Positions 31,708-39,910 of a DNA stretch of 41,920 nt are shown here, in pieces. The stretch comes from Erysipelotrichaceae bacterium (GTDB lineage: Bacteria; Bacillota_I; Bacilli_A; Erysipelotrichales; Erysipelotrichaceae): the NCBI GenBank assembly GCA_017431405.1, contig JAFRLB010000066.1, positions 1-41,920 on the forward strand, read 5' to 3'. Numbering within the stretch: the stretch's first letter is position 1; each line of letters opens with the position of its first letter. The notes under the pieces were generated by a model. That model did no database searches. It saw only the letters and a list, made by a program, of their open reading frames with translations, and was not told where the DNA came from. Made by a program: the position numbers and the translations under genes.

Positions 31708-32687
31708 TGAGTGAAGTACAGCCAATCTTAAAGGTTACTGACCTGAAAACTTACTTCGATGTTACCAAAGGCCTCTTTGCTCCAAAGCAGATCGTCAAGG
31801 CAGTTGACGGAATCAGCTTTGAAGTATATCCAAATGAAACATTCGGTCTTGTAGGGGAATCAGGATGCGGCAAGTCCACTCTTGGACGTACCATCGTAAA
31901 ACTGTATGAACCTGCAGGCGGTACAATTGAGTTTGACGGGAAAGACATTTCCAAGATCAAGGGAGCTGAATTAAAGGCTTTCCGTAAGGATGTACAGATG
32001 ATCTTCCAGGATCCATATGCATCCTTGAACCCAAGAATGACCGTTGGTGAAATCATTAAGGAACCAATGATCATCCACAACATTTACAACACTGACGAAG
32101 AAAGAGAAGCCAGAGTTGTAGAGTTACTGCAAATTGTAGGCTTGAAACCTGACCACATCCGCCGTTATCCGGCTGAGTTCTCTGGCGGACAGAGACAGCG
32201 TATCGGAATTGCCCGTGCATTAGCTGTTAATCCTAAGTTCATCGTCTGTGACGAACCTATCTCAGCTCTTGACGTATCAATTCAGGCTCAGGTAATCAAC
32301 CTCTTAAAGAAAATTCAGAATGAGATGGGATTTTCCTATCTGTTCATAGCTCATGACTTAAGCATGGTTAAGTACATTTCCGATAAGATCGGCGTCATGT
32401 ATCTTGGCCACATGATGGAAATGGGTCCATCAAACGATGTATATCATCGTCCATTACACCCATATACACAGGCTCTGTTATCGGCAATACCGATCCCTGA
32501 TCCTGATGTAGCAAAGAGCAAACAAAGAATTGTAGTTGAAGGAGAAATTCCTTCACCAATCAACCCGCCTAAGGGTTGCCCGTTCTCTACACGTTGCCAG
32601 AGAGCAACGGAACGCTGTAAAAACAACATGCCTGATCCGTGTAAAGTAGGTGACAGACTGGTATGGTGTTTCTTATATGAAAAGTAA
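31707..32687 (+). CDS. oppF: Oligopeptide ABC transporter ATPase OppF
   Basis: 326 residues. Walker A GESGCGKST, signature FSGGQRQRIGIARAL, Walker B FIVCDEPISALDVS, and the Cys-containing C-terminal extension (PPKGCPFSTRCQRATERC). Starts within the oppD stop codon, with GAGAGGAGG just upstream. Forms the heterodimer with OppD. Confidence 0.95.
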   Translation: MSEVQPILKVTDLKTYFDVTKGLFAPKQIVKAVDGISFEVYPNETFGLVGESGCGKSTLGRTIVKLYEPAGGTIEFDGKDISKIKGAELKAFRKDVQMIFQDPYASLNPRMTVGEIIKEPMIIHNIYNTDEEREARVVELLQIVGLKPDHIRRYPAEFSGGQRQRIGIARALAVNPKFIVCDEPISALDVSIQAQVINLLKKIQNEMGFSYLFIAHDLSMVKYISDKIGVMYLGHMMEMGPSNDVYHRPLHPYTQALLSAIPIPDPDVAKSKQRIVVEGEIPSPINPPKGCPFSTRCQRATERCKNNMPDPCKVGDRLVWCFLYEK

Positions 32688-32708
32688 TAACGAAAGGAGA
32701 AAGAAATT

Positions 32709-34361
32709 ATGAAAAAAATAAGAAAAGTTGTTACTTTGTTATTAGCTATCATGATGGTTTTATCTCTTGCCGCTTGTAACAATGGCGGTGGCGGCGGTGA
32801 AACTCCAGATCCATCACAGGGCGGTGGCATTAAGGACACATTCACTTACGCAATCGGCGGTGAACCAAGTTCAATGGACCCAGGTAACGCTGGTGACTCT
32901 GTTACTGCTTATGTTACTAACCAGGCATTCTTCGGTTTGTACCATATCGGACCAGATGGTTCAATGGTAGCTGACGCTGCAAAGGATTTGCAGATCTCTG
33001 ACGATGGCCTGACATACACATTCACACTTTTAGATACAAAGTGGAGTGACGGTCAGCCAGTTGTAGCAGGTGACTATGTTTATGGTGTTAAGCACTCTTT
33101 AAGCTTAGAGACAGCTGACTGTGGATATCAGTCATACATTTATGACTTTATTGTTGGCGCAGAACAGTATGCTCATAACGGCACAAAGGCTGCTGACATG
33201 ACAGATTTAGGTGTTGAAGCACCAGATGATCATACTCTGATCTATCATCTGACAAAACCATGTCCATATTTCACAAGCTTATTATCAATCAGCATTTACT
33301 ACCCAGTAAGAGCAGACTTCGCAGTTGACGGTGATACATCTTGGGCAAACAACCCAGCTGTTCCAACAAGTGGTGCTTACTACTTTACAGACATCGACAA
33401 GGCTGATCACATCTCATTGAAGAAGAACCCTTACTTCGTATATGCAGACAAGGTTGTTACAGAAAACTTAGAAGCTAAGGTTGTTGAAGACATGGATGCT
33501 CAGTTAATTCAGTTCAAGAGCGGCCAGATCGACTTCGCTTCAGCAGTAGATGCTACAGTTGTAACACACGACCCAGAAATCGCTGATTCAATTATCGTTA
33601 CCGGTGCTATCAACTACTACATGAACGTTAATGCATATGGTGGAAATGAAGCATTAGCAAACAGAGATGTTCGTAGAGCATTACAGTTAGGTATTGACCG
33701 TGAACTGTTAGCAACAGCTCTTGATGCTGAAGGCGTTTACTACCCATTATCTTCATTCTTACCAGATGGCATGCCAGGTATCAATGGTGACTGGAATGAT
33801 GAAGCTGGCACATTAGTCTACAACGATTATGAAGAAGCTAAGCAGTTACTGGCTAAGGCTGGTTACGATACACCAGATGCTGAAGGCTATGTATTAACAT
33901 TAAACTACAGCTACAATGCATCAACAATGCATTCAACAATCGCTGATGTTATCACTTCTGAATACAAGAAGATTGGCGTTAAGATCGTTCAGGAAACAGC
34001 TGAATTACGTACATTCTTCTCTAACAGATCTAATGGTGACTTCGAATTAGCAAGAAATGCATTCTCAGCTGACTACATGGACCCAACAACATTCTTGGAG
34101 TTAATGCTCTACAGAACAGCTACAACACATACCCAGGGCGATGAAGTTTATGATGCAATGTTAGATGAAGCTTCAAAGATGACCGGTGATGAAAGACTCC
34201 AGAAGTTACACGATGCTGAAAAGTACGCTATTGAAGAACAGTGCTTCAATATCCCATTATTAGGATATGGTACTGCTAACTTAGTAAAACCTACAACAAC
34301 AGGATATACAACATCTCCTCAGGCAAACGAATTCTTCTGGTACGTTAGCTGCGCAGAATAA
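32709..34361 (+). CDS. oppA: Oligopeptide-binding lipoprotein OppA
   Basis: 550 residues. Lipoprotein signal with lipobox L-A-A-C (Cys23), then a Gly/Pro-rich linker and an SBP_bac_5 fold (AIGGEPSSMDPGN, DGLTYTFTLLDTKWSDGQPV, RDVRRALQLGIDREL). It captures peptides outside the membrane and passes them to OppBC. It is last in the operon, 21 bases after oppF, with AAAGGAG. Codon use is noticeably more biased than in its neighbours (ACA, GCT, TTA, CCA), as expected for an abundantly made protein. Ends at a strong terminator. Related dipeptide or nickel binding proteins cannot be excluded by sequence. Confidence 0.94.
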   Translation: MKKIRKVVTLLLAIMMVLSLAACNNGGGGGETPDPSQGGGIKDTFTYAIGGEPSSMDPGNAGDSVTAYVTNQAFFGLYHIGPDGSMVADAAKDLQISDDGLTYTFTLLDTKWSDGQPVVAGDYVYGVKHSLSLETADCGYQSYIYDFIVGAEQYAHNGTKAADMTDLGVEAPDDHTLIYHLTKPCPYFTSLLSISIYYPVRADFAVDGDTSWANNPAVPTSGAYYFTDIDKADHISLKKNPYFVYADKVVTENLEAKVVEDMDAQLIQFKSGQIDFASAVDATVVTHDPEIADSIIVTGAINYYMNVNAYGGNEALANRDVRRALQLGIDRELLATALDAEGVYYPLSSFLPDGMPGINGDWNDEAGTLVYNDYEEAKQLLAKAGYDTPDAEGYVLTLNYSYNASTMHSTIADVITSEYKKIGVKIVQETAELRTFFSNRSNGDFELARNAFSADYMDPTTFLELMLYRTATTHTQGDEVYDAMLDEASKMTGDERLQKLHDAEKYAIEEQCFNIPLLGYGTANLVKPTTTGYTTSPQANEFFWYVSCAE

Positions 34362-34381
34362 TCAGTTTATAAGACAATGAG

Positions 34382-34414
34382 ACTTGGGGTCTTTACCAAG
34401 ACCCCAAGTTTTTT
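34382..34414 (+). terminator. Terminator of the opp operon
   Basis: Perfect 12-bp stem (ACTTGGGGTCTT with AAGACCCCAAGT) and 4-base loop followed by TTTTTT. Confidence 0.95.
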
Positions 34415-34450
34415 AAAACAAAAGGCTTCTGTTCAAAAATCAGGCATCCA

Positions 34451-34481
34451 TTGAAAGAAGCTGAATAGTTAAAAGTATAAT
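34451..34481 (+). promoter_or_regulatory. Promoter of the peptidase operon
   Basis: TTGAAA (34451-34456) and a perfect TATAAT (34476-34481), with a longish 19-base spacer. Start near 34488 gives a leader of about 190 bases before the S9 peptidase. Confidence 0.55.
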
Positions 34482-34523
34482 TAGTTTATGGAAAGAATTA
34501 ACAAATAATAGATGGAAAACAAT

Positions 34524-34627
34524 AAGAGGTGGTTATGGAAAAACTCTTCACTATCCAACAGCATGTCTGAATGTAACAGTAATGTTTTTAAGGTGCTATG
34601 AGTGGAAGAAGTAACAGCCTCTTTTTT
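34524..34627 (+). promoter_or_regulatory. Candidate attenuator-like structured leader before the S9 peptidase gene
   Basis: AAGAGGTGGTT (34524-34534) can pair with AACAGCCTCTT (34613-34623), with one G-U and one mismatch, directly followed by T-run 34622-34627. Inside it ACTCTTCACT (34543-34552) can pair with AGTGGAAGAAGT (34601-34612), with two bulged bases. The outer 5' arm is also the ribosome site of a short ORF, and that ORF covers the inner 5' arm, so translation of the ORF and formation of the hairpin would compete. Confidence 0.4.
34535..34570 (+). CDS. Possible 11-residue leader peptide
   Basis: ATG at 34535, stop at 34568-34570, product MEKLFTIQQHV. It has a strong ribosome site (AAGAGGTGG, two bases before the ATG) in an otherwise untranslated leader. 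Its coding region overlaps one arm of the hairpin described for 34524-34627. No run of a single regulatory amino acid is present, so the sensing logic is unclear; it could also be a fortuitous site. Confidence 0.3.
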   Translation: MEKLFTIQQHV

Positions 34628-34675
34628 ATAATAACGAATCAAACAAAACGCAAATACAGGATGAAAGGAAGAATT

Positions 34676-36631
34676 ATGAAAAAGATTACACAGGATTTAT
34701 TTCATGAGTTTAATTTTCTGAACAATCTGGCATACAGTTCAGATGGCAAGATTCTTTTTGTCAAAACCAAGCAGAATGTCGAAAAGAATAATTATGAAAG
34801 CCACATTTTCCAGCTTAAGGATGGTCAGATCAGACAGCTGACCAGTGGCAAGTCAGAAAGATACTTCATTTTAGAAGATGACGACAACATTCTTTTCATG
34901 GCTAACCGTGATGAAGAAGATAAGACTGTTCACAGCGAATTCTACCGCCTGAACCTGAAGGATGGCGGGGAAGCCAATCTAGCCTTCAAGCTGCCGTTGT
35001 CTGTAAATACAATTAAGGACATCGGGGACAAGTATCTGGTAAGTGCCAATACCGATCTTAACTGTCCTGACTATTATCTCTTATCCAATGAAGATCAGAT
35101 GAAATATGAAAAGGTAAAGGAAGAGAACCAGGATTATCAGGTCGTTGATGAATATCCGTTCTTCTTTAACGGTGCCGGATTTATTAATAAGAACAGAACA
35201 TCACTGTATCTGGTTGATAAGAAGAGCTGCGAAATCAAACGAATCGGACCTGCAACACTTGATGTTGAATCATTTGACTATAAGGATAACATCATTCTGA
35301 TTACTGGCATTGACTATGACGCAGTTAAGGCAAAATGGTCACAGGTATACCAGTATGACGTAGAAAAGGAAGAATTCAGTTGTCTGTATCCAAAGGATGA
35401 CATGTTGATTCATGGTGTTAAGCACTATGATGGCAAGATTCTGATCATGGGTACCTATGGTGAAGAATATGGCGTTAATGAAAGCGGCAAGCTGTTCTTG
35501 TTTGAAAACGGTGAAATGAACCTGTTCATCGATAAGGATACTTCACTCTGGAATTCCGTAGGTACGGATTCCAAGTGGGGAAGAGGTAAGGGCTTAAGCA
35601 ATGAAAAGGGAACGATTTATCTGGTTCCAACTCTTAAGTCAAACGCTCCGCTTGAAAAAATCGTCGGTAACGACTTTGAAAAGATCACCAATTTCAACGG
35701 TGTAGTATGTGACTACTGCGTTGGCGACAATGACATAATCGTCATTGCGATGGTTGATCAGAAACTGCAGGAAATATACAGAGTTAAGGAAGACGGTTCA
35801 CTTGAACAGTTATCTAAGATCAATGAACCGTTAATGGAAGAATACTATGTCGCCAAACCTGAAAAGGTAGTCGTCAAGAAGGATGGCTTCGAGGTTGAAG
35901 GCTGGGTATTAAAGCCATTTGATTATGATCAGGATAAGAAATATCCGGGCATTCTGGATATTCATGGCGGACCGCGTACAGCCTATGGTGAGATCTATTA
36001 CCATGAGATGCAATACTGGGCAAATCTGGGATTCATCGTATTCTACTGTAACCCACGTGGTTCAGACGGCTATGGTAACTGGTTCGCTGACATCCGTCAG
36101 GATAAGTATGGAACTATTGACTACGAAGACATCATGGATTTCACTGATGAAGTAATCAGACAATATCCAATTGATGAAAAGAGAGTTGCGGTAACCGGCG
36201 GCAGCTATGGTGGCTTCATGACCAACTGGATCATTGGCCATACTGACAGATTCTGCTGTGCAGCTACTCAGAGATCAATTTCCAACTGGATGAGCATGAT
36301 GCTGGCAAGTGACTACGGTCTGGATGTTCCATTTGAAATGGGTTTTGAAGACATTCATAACTGTACAAAGGAGATCTGGAGAGTTTCACCGTTGGCCTAC
36401 GCCAATAATGTAAAGACACCAACGTTATTCATTCACTCATTTGAAGACTACCGTTGTCCATATCCAGAGGGATTACAGTTATTTACAGCTATCAGAGCAT
36501 TGGGCGTAGAAGCCAGAATGTGTCTGTTCAAGGGTGAAAACCATGAACTGTCCAGAGGCGGCAAGCCAAAGCACAGATCCCGCCGTTTAAAGGAAATTAC
36601 TGAGTGGATCCAGAAATATACAAAGGAGTAA
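34676..36631 (+). CDS. S9-family prolyl oligopeptidase/acylaminoacyl-peptidase-like
   Basis: 651 residues from ATG 34676, which has AAAGGA 6 bases upstream; an in-frame ATG at 34598 would add 26 residues but its site is too close. N-terminal beta-propeller (about 1-390), then an alpha/beta hydrolase domain with HGGPRTAYG, nucleophile Ser510 in GGSYGGFMTNW, Asp in HSFEDYRCP and His in GENHELSRGG. No signal peptide, so it acts in the cytosol on short peptides. It is the first gene of a run of peptidase genes directly after opp. Whether it is a dipeptidyl-peptidase, acylaminoacyl-peptidase or oligopeptidase cannot be told. Confidence 0.92.
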   Translation: MKKITQDLFHEFNFLNNLAYSSDGKILFVKTKQNVEKNNYESHIFQLKDGQIRQLTSGKSERYFILEDDDNILFMANRDEEDKTVHSEFYRLNLKDGGEANLAFKLPLSVNTIKDIGDKYLVSANTDLNCPDYYLLSNEDQMKYEKVKEENQDYQVVDEYPFFFNGAGFINKNRTSLYLVDKKSCEIKRIGPATLDVESFDYKDNIILITGIDYDAVKAKWSQVYQYDVEKEEFSCLYPKDDMLIHGVKHYDGKILIMGTYGEEYGVNESGKLFLFENGEMNLFIDKDTSLWNSVGTDSKWGRGKGLSNEKGTIYLVPTLKSNAPLEKIVGNDFEKITNFNGVVCDYCVGDNDIIVIAMVDQKLQEIYRVKEDGSLEQLSKINEPLMEEYYVAKPEKVVVKKDGFEVEGWVLKPFDYDQDKKYPGILDIHGGPRTAYGEIYYHEMQYWANLGFIVFYCNPRGSDGYGNWFADIRQDKYGTIDYEDIMDFTDEVIRQYPIDEKRVAVTGGSYGGFMTNWIIGHTDRFCCAATQRSISNWMSMMLASDYGLDVPFEMGFEDIHNCTKEIWRVSPLAYANNVKTPTLFIHSFEDYRCPYPEGLQLFTAIRALGVEARMCLFKGENHELSRGGKPKHRSRRLKEITEWIQKYTKE

Positions 36632-36634
36632 GTT

Positions 36635-38074
36635 ATGAACTTTGATTTGAATAAAAGATACTGTTACTACTTTGATCAGATAACCAAGATTCCTCATCCT
36701 TCATTTCATGAGGAAAAGCTGAGTAACTGGATAGTAGAATGGGCTAAGGAGCATGACTTCAAATATAAGCAGGACGACATGTACAATGTCATAGTCTATA
36801 AACCGGCCAGCCCTGGTTATGAAAACAGTCCCGTCTTGGGCATTCAGGCTCACATTGACATGGTCGCTGAGAAAAACAGCGATGTCGACCATGACTTCCT
36901 GAATGACCCTTTGAAAACATATGTTGATGAAGAAGGCTGGCTTCATGCCACAGGCACGACATTAGGCGCTGATGATGGTGTAGGGGTCGCCTACATGCTG
37001 GCGGTATTGGAAGATGACAGCTTAAAGCATCCGCCACTGGAATGCATCTTCACAGTTCAGGAAGAAGTAGGTTTAATTGGTGCTTTGCATCTAAAGAAGG
37101 AAGACATTTCCGCTCACCGTGTCATTTCACTTGATGGCGGTGGCGAATATGTTACAGCCATTTCCGCAGCGGGCGGCTGCAGTGTCATTGTAAAGGCTGA
37201 GCCTGAATATGAAGCTAATGATAAGAAGACTTTCAAGTTAACCGTTACCGGTTTAACCGGCGGACATTCAGGCGGCATGATCCATTTGGAAAAAGGCAAC
37301 AGCATTAAATTATTAGGACGTATCTTAAAGGAAATGACATTTAATGGCGCTGACTATAACCTTGTCTGCATTAACGGCGGGGCAAAGATGAATGCGATCG
37401 CCAGAGAAGCAGTTGCCATTATCGCAACAGACATGAGCTGCGAAGACATTCAGAAGGCTTCTGCCAAGGCTGTTAAGGATATCAAGGCAGAACTGGAATT
37501 CTCTGATCCGGGATTTGAATTTGTCATTGAAGAAGCTGAAAACGCTGCTGAAAGAATGACAAAGGGCAGTACTTCTCAGATAGTTGATTTCATTTATCTG
37601 GTACCTAATGGCTTCAGACATAAGTCAATGGCCATTGAAAACCTGACTCTGACATCATTGAACTTCGGCATACTGGAAATGGAAGACAAGAATGTCAAGA
37701 TGACGATTTCCATCAGAAGTGCACTTGAAAGCGGTGTTTCTCACCTGGTAGAAACCATTAAGGTCTTAGGTGGCTATCTGAAGGTTAATGTTGATACTGA
37801 AGGATATTATCCTGGCTGGAGCTATAAGGAAAAATCAGCCATGAGAGACATCATGAACCAGGCTGTTAAGGAACAGTATGGCAGAGAAATAAAGACGGTT
37901 GCCGGTCATGGCGGCTGTGAATGCGGCGTATTCTGCGCAATGTATGAAGACATGGATATTCTGTCAGTAGGAGCTAATTCTTCAGGAATTCATACACCGG
38001 AAGAAAAGCTGGATCTGGAATCATTTGACAGAGCATATAAATTATTGGTTCGCATGATCGAACTGTGTAGATAG
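36635..38074 (+). CDS. pepD: Aminoacyl-histidine dipeptidase PepD (M20 family)
   Basis: 479 residues, the normal size. Metal ligands and motifs of M20C: QAHIDMVAEKN (His/Asp), GADDGVGVAYMLAVLED, catalytic EE in TVQEEVGLIGA, GGHSGGMIHLEKGN, and GHGGCECGVF near the C-terminus. Hydrolyses dipeptides with broad specificity in the cytosol. Starts 3 bases after the S9 peptidase with AAGGAG upstream. Confidence 0.95.
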   Translation: MNFDLNKRYCYYFDQITKIPHPSFHEEKLSNWIVEWAKEHDFKYKQDDMYNVIVYKPASPGYENSPVLGIQAHIDMVAEKNSDVDHDFLNDPLKTYVDEEGWLHATGTTLGADDGVGVAYMLAVLEDDSLKHPPLECIFTVQEEVGLIGALHLKKEDISAHRVISLDGGGEYVTAISAAGGCSVIVKAEPEYEANDKKTFKLTVTGLTGGHSGGMIHLEKGNSIKLLGRILKEMTFNGADYNLVCINGGAKMNAIAREAVAIIATDMSCEDIQKASAKAVKDIKAELEFSDPGFEFVIEEAENAAERMTKGSTSQIVDFIYLVPNGFRHKSMAIENLTLTSLNFGILEMEDKNVKMTISIRSALESGVSHLVETIKVLGGYLKVNVDTEGYYPGWSYKEKSAMRDIMNQAVKEQYGREIKTVAGHGGCECGVFCAMYEDMDILSVGANSSGIHTPEEKLDLESFDRAYKLLVRMIELCR

Positions 38075-38086
38075 GGGTGTGTAACA

Positions 38087-38665
38087 ATGAGTAAAGGTGT
38101 AGTAATTATTTTAACTGGTGCTTCATCAGTAGGTAAGGGTAAGATCAGAGATCTTCTGCTTGAAGATAAGGATCTGAATCTGATGTTCTCAATTTCCATG
38201 ACGACCCGTCCGCCAAAGGCCGGGGAAGTTGATGGCAAGGATTATTACTTTGTCAGTTTTAAGAGCTTTGCGGAAGCCATTAAGAACCGTGAATTACTGG
38301 AATACACGGAATTCAACGGATACTATTACGGCACTCCGAAGAATCAGATCGAATTTCTGATTGAACATGAAAAGAATGTGTTGATTGAAGTTGAAGCACA
38401 GGGTGTTGGGCCATTAAAACTCAACATGCCTGATTCAATTGCCTTCTTCGTAAAGCCTGTTTCACCTGATGAATTAATTGAACAGATCAATAAGGTATAT
38501 GGCGATGGTACGGCTTCAGCTGAAAACCGTATTAATAAGGCAAAAATGGATCTGGAACTTGAGCCGTTATTCAACAACGTCGTTACAAATGATGATCCTG
38601 AGGCAGCCGCTGCCAGAATCAAGGAAGTTGTAATGGCTGAGGTTAACAGGAGAAAAGAACAATGA
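38087..38665 (+). CDS. Guanylate-kinase-like protein
   Basis: 192 residues. Guanylate kinase landmarks: P-loop GASSVGKGK (residues 11-19) and TTRPPKAGEVDGKDYYFVS (GMP-binding region), NGYYYGTP (the conserved YYGT), and a final helix RIKEVVMAEVNRR. Two differences from typical Gmk: the P-loop lacks the usual PSG/APSG sequence, and PR after TTR is PK. It may phosphorylate GMP or be a divergent paralogue. Between pepD and an M29 aminopeptidase, 12 bases after one and overlapping the other by 4 bases (ATGA), an unusual place for gmk. Whether a canonical gmk exists elsewhere is unknown. Confidence 0.8.
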   Translation: MSKGVVIILTGASSVGKGKIRDLLLEDKDLNLMFSISMTTRPPKAGEVDGKDYYFVSFKSFAEAIKNRELLEYTEFNGYYYGTPKNQIEFLIEHEKNVLIEVEAQGVGPLKLNMPDSIAFFVKPVSPDELIEQINKVYGDGTASAENRINKAKMDLELEPLFNNVVTNDDPEAAAARIKEVVMAEVNRRKEQ

Positions 38666-39900
38666 AAAAGGAATACATAGATAAAACCGCTAAGGTTCTG
38701 GTAAGAGTTGGCGTAAATCTTCATGAGGGACAGACATTGGTATTACAGTCTGACCCTGATGCCATTGAACTTGCCAGAGCAGTCACAAAGGAAGCCTTTG
38801 AAGCTGGCGCAAAGGATGTTGTTGTAATACTCAATGACTCTGAAATCGATCATATCAGAGCCAAGTACGCCAGTAAGGAAACCTTAAGAAACGTTCCTGA
38901 CTATAAGAAGGAACAGATCGATTACTATTTGCGTGATGGCTCAGGAACTCAGATGGGTTTAATGGGAACACACCCAACCTTAATGTCAGATGTTCCTGAA
39001 GAAAATGCCATTGCTCTGGCATCAGCCGGCAATGATGTCCGTAACGTAGTCAGAAAGTACATTCATGCCGGTACCTTACAGTGGACCGGTACGGTATATC
39101 CAAACAAGGAATGGGCTGTAAAGGTTTATCCTGAATTAGATGAAGATGCTGCATTGGAAAGACTGGAAGAAGACATTGCCATCATGATGCGCATCGATCA
39201 GGATGATCCTGTCGCAGCCTGGCAGAAACATTGCGAACGTCTTTCAACATTTGGTGCCAAGTTAAATAAACTTAACTTCAAGTCATTGCACATTACAACT
39301 GGCTTAGGTACTGATATCTGCATGGACCTTGTAGAAGGTCATATTTGGACTTCTGCAGGTACAATGGGCGAAGGCCTGACAAAGTATCCATACGTTGCCA
39401 ACATGCCGACTGAGGAGATCTTTACCGACCCTAACCGCTTTACGGTAAACGGCATTGCCTATGCTTCAAGACCGCTGCTTATTTCAGGTAAGATGGTAAA
39501 GGATTTCTGGATCAGATTTGAAAATGGTCTGGCAGTTGATTGCGGTGCTTCTGAAGGCGAAGGTGTATTAAGAGCTCAGTTATTCAGAGATGAAAATACC
39601 CGCCGTCTTGGTGAAGTTGCCTTAGTATCAAAACAAAGTGCAATTACAAAGTTAAACAGAGTTTACTATAACGGCTTAATTGATGAAAATGCAGCAAGCC
39701 ATCTGGCATTCGGCACAAGCTTCCCTTCAAATATCAAGGGCGGTACTTCAATGAGCCAGGAAGAATTAATGGCAAAGGGCGTTAACGTAGCCGCAACACA
39801 TAATGACTTCATGATCGGTACGCTTGACATGAAAGTCGTAGGAACAACCTATGACGGTCAGGAAATCGTCATCATGGAGGATGGAGACTTCATTGTCTAG
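38662..39900 (+). CDS. M29-family aminopeptidase (AmpS/PepS-like)
   Basis: 412 residues, usual length for M29. The metal-binding part is visible in order: GEGLTKYPYVANMPTEEIFT (Glu), CGASEGEGVL (Glu), RRLGEVALV (Glu), NAASHLAFG (His) and HNDFMIGT (His, Asp). It removes N-terminal residues from peptides, cytosolic. Starts inside the end of the guanylate-kinase-like gene (ATGA), so translation is coupled. Confidence 0.93.
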   Translation: MKKEYIDKTAKVLVRVGVNLHEGQTLVLQSDPDAIELARAVTKEAFEAGAKDVVVILNDSEIDHIRAKYASKETLRNVPDYKKEQIDYYLRDGSGTQMGLMGTHPTLMSDVPEENAIALASAGNDVRNVVRKYIHAGTLQWTGTVYPNKEWAVKVYPELDEDAALERLEEDIAIMMRIDQDDPVAAWQKHCERLSTFGAKLNKLNFKSLHITTGLGTDICMDLVEGHIWTSAGTMGEGLTKYPYVANMPTEEIFTDPNRFTVNGIAYASRPLLISGKMVKDFWIRFENGLAVDCGASEGEGVLRAQLFRDENTRRLGEVALVSKQSAITKLNRVYYNGLIDENAASHLAFGTSFPSNIKGGTSMSQEELMAKGVNVAATHNDFMIGTLDMKVVGTTYDGQEIVIMEDGDFIV

Positions 39901-39910
39901 GAGGTAAAAC

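Noticed and set aside
32444-32845. 133-codon minus-strand frame across the oppF-oppA junction
   Set aside because: Opposite confident coding sequence; proline runs come from the Gly-rich linker of oppA.
34524-34627. T-box riboswitch in front of the peptidase operon
   Set aside because: AAGAGGTGGTT superficially resembles the T-box GGGTGG motif, but the ACCGCG part and a specifier stem are missing.
34598-34675. Longer S9 peptidase starting at ATG 34598
   Set aside because: AAGGTG is only two bases from that ATG, the extension lies in a terminator-like hairpin and adds no recognisable sequence; the ATG at 34676 has a properly spaced AAAGGA.
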